From contig DBIH01000049.1 in the NCBI GenBank assembly GCA_002296885.1, positions 1 through 6,913 of the forward strand: a stretch of DNA of 6,913 nucleotides. The letters are read 5' to 3'. The notes under the pieces are model-generated. The model was not told where the DNA came from. It did not search any database and worked only from the letters and a program-made list of their open reading frames with translations. Position numbers and translations under genes: made by a program. Positions 4,910-6,913 of the stretch are shown here, piece after piece. Source of the DNA: Flavobacterium sp. UBA807 (GTDB lineage: Bacteria; Bacteroidota; Bacteroidia; Flavobacteriales; Flavobacteriaceae). Positions within the stretch are counted from its first letter, which is position 1; every line of letters begins with the position of its first letter.

Positions 4910-6150
4910 CGCAACGCTTCAATTGGGTCGAGGCGTGATGCTTTTATGGCAGGGTACAATCCGGAAACCAATGCAACGATAAAACTGGTTACAAAAGCCG
5001 CCATCATCGCTTTCCACGGAATTACAAAATCCCAGTCGGCTGCAGCGCAGATTCCGTAACCAATCAAGATTCCGAAAATAATTCCCAAAACACCACCCAT
5101 TTGTCCAATAGTCAATGTTTCTATAAAAAACTGCCAGGCAATGGTTCTTTTTTTAGCGCCAAGCGCTTTGCGGACACCAATTTCCCGCGTTCTTTCAGTT
5201 ACCGAAACAATCATGATATTCATCAGGGCGATAGAGGAACCCAAAACGGTGATGATTCCCATTATCCAGGCGGACCAGCCTAAAACACCAGTCAGTTCCG
5301 CTATTTTATGAAGCAAATCATCACTTCTTGAAATTCCGAAATTGTCTTCTTCAACCGGATTGAGTTTCCTGATTTGACGCATGGTGACAATCGCATTATC
5401 AATAGCGGCATCGAGCATTTCCGTTTTTTTAATCATGATGCTCAAGGAATAATTGATGTTAGGCTGTGAAAACATCGAACGCGCGAGCTGCAGCGGAATC
5501 AAAACACGTAGGTCACGGCTGTTTCCAAAACTTGAGCCCTGCTCTTTTAAGACGCCGATTACCTTGAATTTAGCGCCGCGAATCGCCAATGTTTTACCCA
5601 GTGGATTCACGTCTTTCAATAATCCTTTGGTAGCAAAATCAGAACCGACAACACAGGAATAAACATTGTTCGAAATATCGAAAGTGTTGAAATTACGGCC
5701 TTGAGTGATTTCCAAACCCGAATTAGTTACAAAGTATTCATCAACTCCGATAACAGAAATTTCAGGATCGGTTTTTTGGTTGTCATACTTCACTTCAGCT
5801 TTTGAAGTAGCAGTAAATGATAAAGAGGTCTGTGTTAATGGATACTTGTATTTTTCCTTAAAAGCTCTCGCTTCGGGATAGGATATAATCGGATTTACTT
5901 TTTCAACTTCATTGCCACCATGCTCTCTTAAGGTTTGCTGGTACTGATTGATGTTAAACGTATTCGAGCCCATTGAAGCAAAACTCGAAGTCAGATTGTA
6001 ATCGATTGCGGTTACGACGGTCAGAATTCCCACCAATGCTGTGATTCCGATGGCGATAATGAGTACGGTTAAAATGGTACGGAGTAACTGCGTTCGAATA
6101 GAACCCAGCGCAATTTTTATGTTTTCCCTAAAGACTCCGATTTTTAACAT
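4900..6150 (-). CDS. MacB/FtsX-type ABC transporter permease
   Basis: This 416-residue inner-membrane protein has the full MacB/LolCE/FtsX permease plan. TM1 is at about 22-48 (LLRTILTVLIIAIGITALVG region). A large periplasmic MacB_PCD domain fills about 49-285. Three further membrane helices lie at about 287-317, 340-370 and 380-402. The conserved cytoplasmic loop after TM2, SVTERTREIGVRKALGAKKR (316-335), is the contact for the ATPase, and the C-terminal SGLYPAIKASRLDPIEALRYE-type ending is also diagnostic. Such permeases act with a separate ATPase and, for MacB, a periplasmic adaptor and outer-membrane channel, in efflux of drugs, peptides or lipoproteins by a mechanotransmission cycle. 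No ATPase, adaptor or TolC gene lies in the window, so partner and cargo are unknown. The ATG at 6150 has no clear Shine-Dalgarno sequence. The last 10 bp overlap the end of prmC. Confidence 0.92.
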   Translation of the reverse strand: MLKIGVFRENIKIALGSIRTQLLRTILTVLIIAIGITALVGILTVVTAIDYNLTSSFASMGSNTFNINQYQQTLREHGGNEVEKVNPIISYPEARAFKEKYKYPLTQTSLSFTATSKAEVKYDNQKTDPEISVIGVDEYFVTNSGLEITQGRNFNTFDISNNVYSCVVGSDFATKGLLKDVNPLGKTLAIRGAKFKVIGVLKEQGSSFGNSRDLRVLIPLQLARSMFSQPNINYSLSIMIKKTEMLDAAIDNAIVTMRQIRKLNPVEEDNFGISRSDDLLHKIAELTGVLGWSAWIMGIITVLGSSIALMNIMIVSVTERTREIGVRKALGAKKRTIAWQFFIETLTIGQMGGVLGIIFGILIGYGICAAADWDFVIPWKAMMAAFVTSFIVALVSGLYPAIKASRLDPIEALRYE

Positions 6151-6202
6151 ATGGCAAATTTGACACTAAAATACAGTTTTTGTTACAAGAATATTTACAT
6201 TC

Positions 6203-6280
6203 AGATATAAAATATTGATATTTGCCAAATGAATTTTAAATATCAAATATCAGATGTTAAATATTTAAAATTTTATATCT
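6203..6280. repeat. Nested inverted repeats upstream of hisS
   Basis: The outer arms AGATATAAAAT (6203-6213) and ATTTTATATCT (6270-6280) are perfect 11-bp complements. The inner arms TGATATTTG (6216-6224) and CAAATATCA (6244-6252) are perfect 9-bp complements. Left arms are separated by 2 bp and right arms by 17 bp, within which a 12-bp palindrome TTAAATATTTAA lies at 6257-6268. As RNA or cruciform DNA this could fold into one long AT-rich stem-loop. In such AT-rich sequence some complementarity is expected by chance. Confidence 0.5.
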
Positions 6281-6293
6281 AAAATCTAATATC
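6238..6293 (+). repeat. Degenerate 7-bp tandem array (AAATATC-like) in the hisS leader
   Basis: Eight consecutive heptamers can be read from 6238: AAATATC, AAATATC, AGATGTT, AAATATT, TAAAATT, TTATATC, TAAAATC, TAATATC. They match the first unit at 44 of 56 positions. All five C residues in the stretch (6244, 6251, 6279, 6286, 6293) fall at position 7 of a unit, which is unlikely without a tandem origin. The array ends 3 bp before the hisS ATG. Its function is unknown. Confidence 0.6.
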
Positions 6294-6296
6294 ATA

Positions 6297-6913
6297 ATGG
6301 CATCAAAACCAAGCATTCCAAAAGGCACAAGGGATTTTTCACCGGCTGAAGTTTCAAAGCGTAATTATATCATTTCGATCATGAGAAATCATTTCGAGAA
6401 GTTTGGTTATCAGCCTATTGAGACACCTTCGTTTGAAAACTCCGAAACCTTAATGGGAAAATATGGGGAAGAAGGTGACCGTTTGATTTTTAAGATTCTG
6501 AATTCGGGAGATTATTTGGACAAGGTTTCACCAGAAGAACTACAATCTGTTAATTATAAAAAATTGACAACCAAGATTTCTGAAAAAGCGTTGCGATACG
6601 ACTTGACAGTTCCCTTTGCGCGTTATGTGGTGCAGAATCAGAACGATATTGTATTCCCGTTTAAGCGCTATCAAATCCAGCCGGTTTGGCGCGCGGATCG
6701 TCCACAAAAGGGAAGGTTCAGGGAATTTTATCAGTGTGATGCGGATGTAGTTGGTTCCAAATCGTTGTGGCAGGAAGTTGAATTAGTTCAACTTTATGAT
6801 TCGGTTTTTGCCGATTTAGGGCTGAACGGTGTTACGATTAAAATCAATAACCGAAAAGTATTATCGGGAATAGCTGAGGTTATCGACGCATCGGATAAGC
6901 TGATTGACTTTAC
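6297..6913 (+). CDS. hisS: Histidyl-tRNA synthetase, N-terminal part (runs off right edge)
   Basis: This class II aminoacyl-tRNA synthetase charges tRNA-His in the cytoplasm. The ATG is at 6297, and 205 complete codons are visible with no stop. The typical HisRS opening [12 protein letters not shown] is at 5-16, motif 1 covers about 33-49 ([17 protein letters not shown]), and motif 2 spans about 123-148 ([17 protein letters not shown] followed by FREFYQCD). [14 protein letters not shown] (98-111) binds substrate in the family. Motif 3, the remaining histidine-binding part and the anticodon-binding domain lie beyond the window. Motif 2 has R-x-D (132-134) where E. coli HisRS has R-x-E, and the [12 protein letters not shown] and FREFYQCD segments look like archaeal/eukaryotic-type HisRS. 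About 20 extra residues lie between positions 66 and 98 compared with E. coli and human enzymes from memory. Start choice is firm because the family begins with this sequence. Confidence 0.97.
   Translation, partial: MASKPSIPKGTRDFSPAEVSKRNYIISIMRNHFEKFGYQPIETPSFENSETLMGKYGEEGDRLIFKILNSGDYLDKVSPEELQSVNYKKLTTKISEKALRYDLTVPFARYVVQNQNDIVFPFKRYQIQPVWRADRPQKGRFREFYQCDADVVGSKSLWQEVELVQLYDSVFADLGLNGVTIKINNRKVLSGIAEVIDASDKLIDF

Larger units (their letters stand above)
6151..6296. other. Divergent intergenic region between permease and hisS
   Basis: This 146-bp, strongly AT-rich gap must hold promoters for both divergent genes. I found no good TAnnTTTG with a -33 TTG for either gene. The nearest on the permease strand is TATTCTTG (6193-6186), which differs at one base and has no -33. 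The hisS half consists of short tandem and inverted repeats, listed separately. No open reading frame, RNA gene or T-box-like leader was recognised. Confidence 0.5.

Noticed and set aside
6150..6193. Promoter for the permease at CAAATTTG (6162-6155) or TATTCTTG (6193-6186)
   Set aside because: Each differs from TAnnTTTG at one base. The first would put transcription start at or after the ATG, and the second has no -33 TTG at a usual distance.
1..6913. Novel defence, mobile or CRISPR-type system
   Set aside because: Every gene belongs to a common housekeeping or widespread family. There are no spaced direct repeats, transposase, integrase or toxin-antitoxin features, and no block with foreign composition.

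Overview
The window is ordinary chromosomal DNA from a low-GC member of the Bacteroidota, most likely a Flavobacterium or close relative. This rests on the AT-rich composition, the weak or absent Shine-Dalgarno sequences, the style of the proteins, and octamers matching the Bacteroidota -7 promoter consensus TAnnTTTG. Nine protein genes cover almost everything. No rRNA, tRNA, CRISPR array, insertion sequence, phage gene or integration site was seen. The genus is inferred from memory of related proteins, not from a search.

Layout, left to right. (1) The 5' two thirds or less of dnaA lies on the minus strand and runs off the left edge. (2) A 188-bp AT-rich gap holds one perfect DnaA box and long A/T tracts. 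(3) A small hotdog acyl-CoA thioesterase lies on the plus strand. (4) A compact minus-strand operon, ribD - HAD phosphatase - YigZ/IMPACT protein, has an 8-bp overlap and a 2-bp gap between genes and uses GTG, ATG and TTG starts. (5) A plus-strand pair, GNAT acetyltransferase - prmC, is joined with no gap and diverges from ribD across only 28 bp. (6) A MacB-type ABC transporter permease lies on the minus strand, overlapping the end of prmC tail to tail by 10 bp. (7) A 146-bp gap carries a degenerate 7-bp tandem array and nested inverted repeats. (8) The 5' half of hisS runs off the right edge.

Function. Most genes are housekeeping: replication initiation (DnaA), riboflavin synthesis (RibD), maturation of release factors (PrmC) and tRNA-His charging (HisS). 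The most useful functional inference is that the HAD hydrolase, translationally coupled to the bifunctional deaminase/reductase RibD, may supply the phosphatase step that follows RibD in riboflavin synthesis.

No obviously new defence or mobile system is present. The least expected sequence structures are two period-7 repeats: four perfect GGGAAAA units inside prmC, where one unit gained or lost would truncate the enzyme, and an array of eight degenerate AAATATC-like units forming the hisS leader. A third is a pair of face-to-face TATTTTTG octamers between ribD and the GNAT gene.
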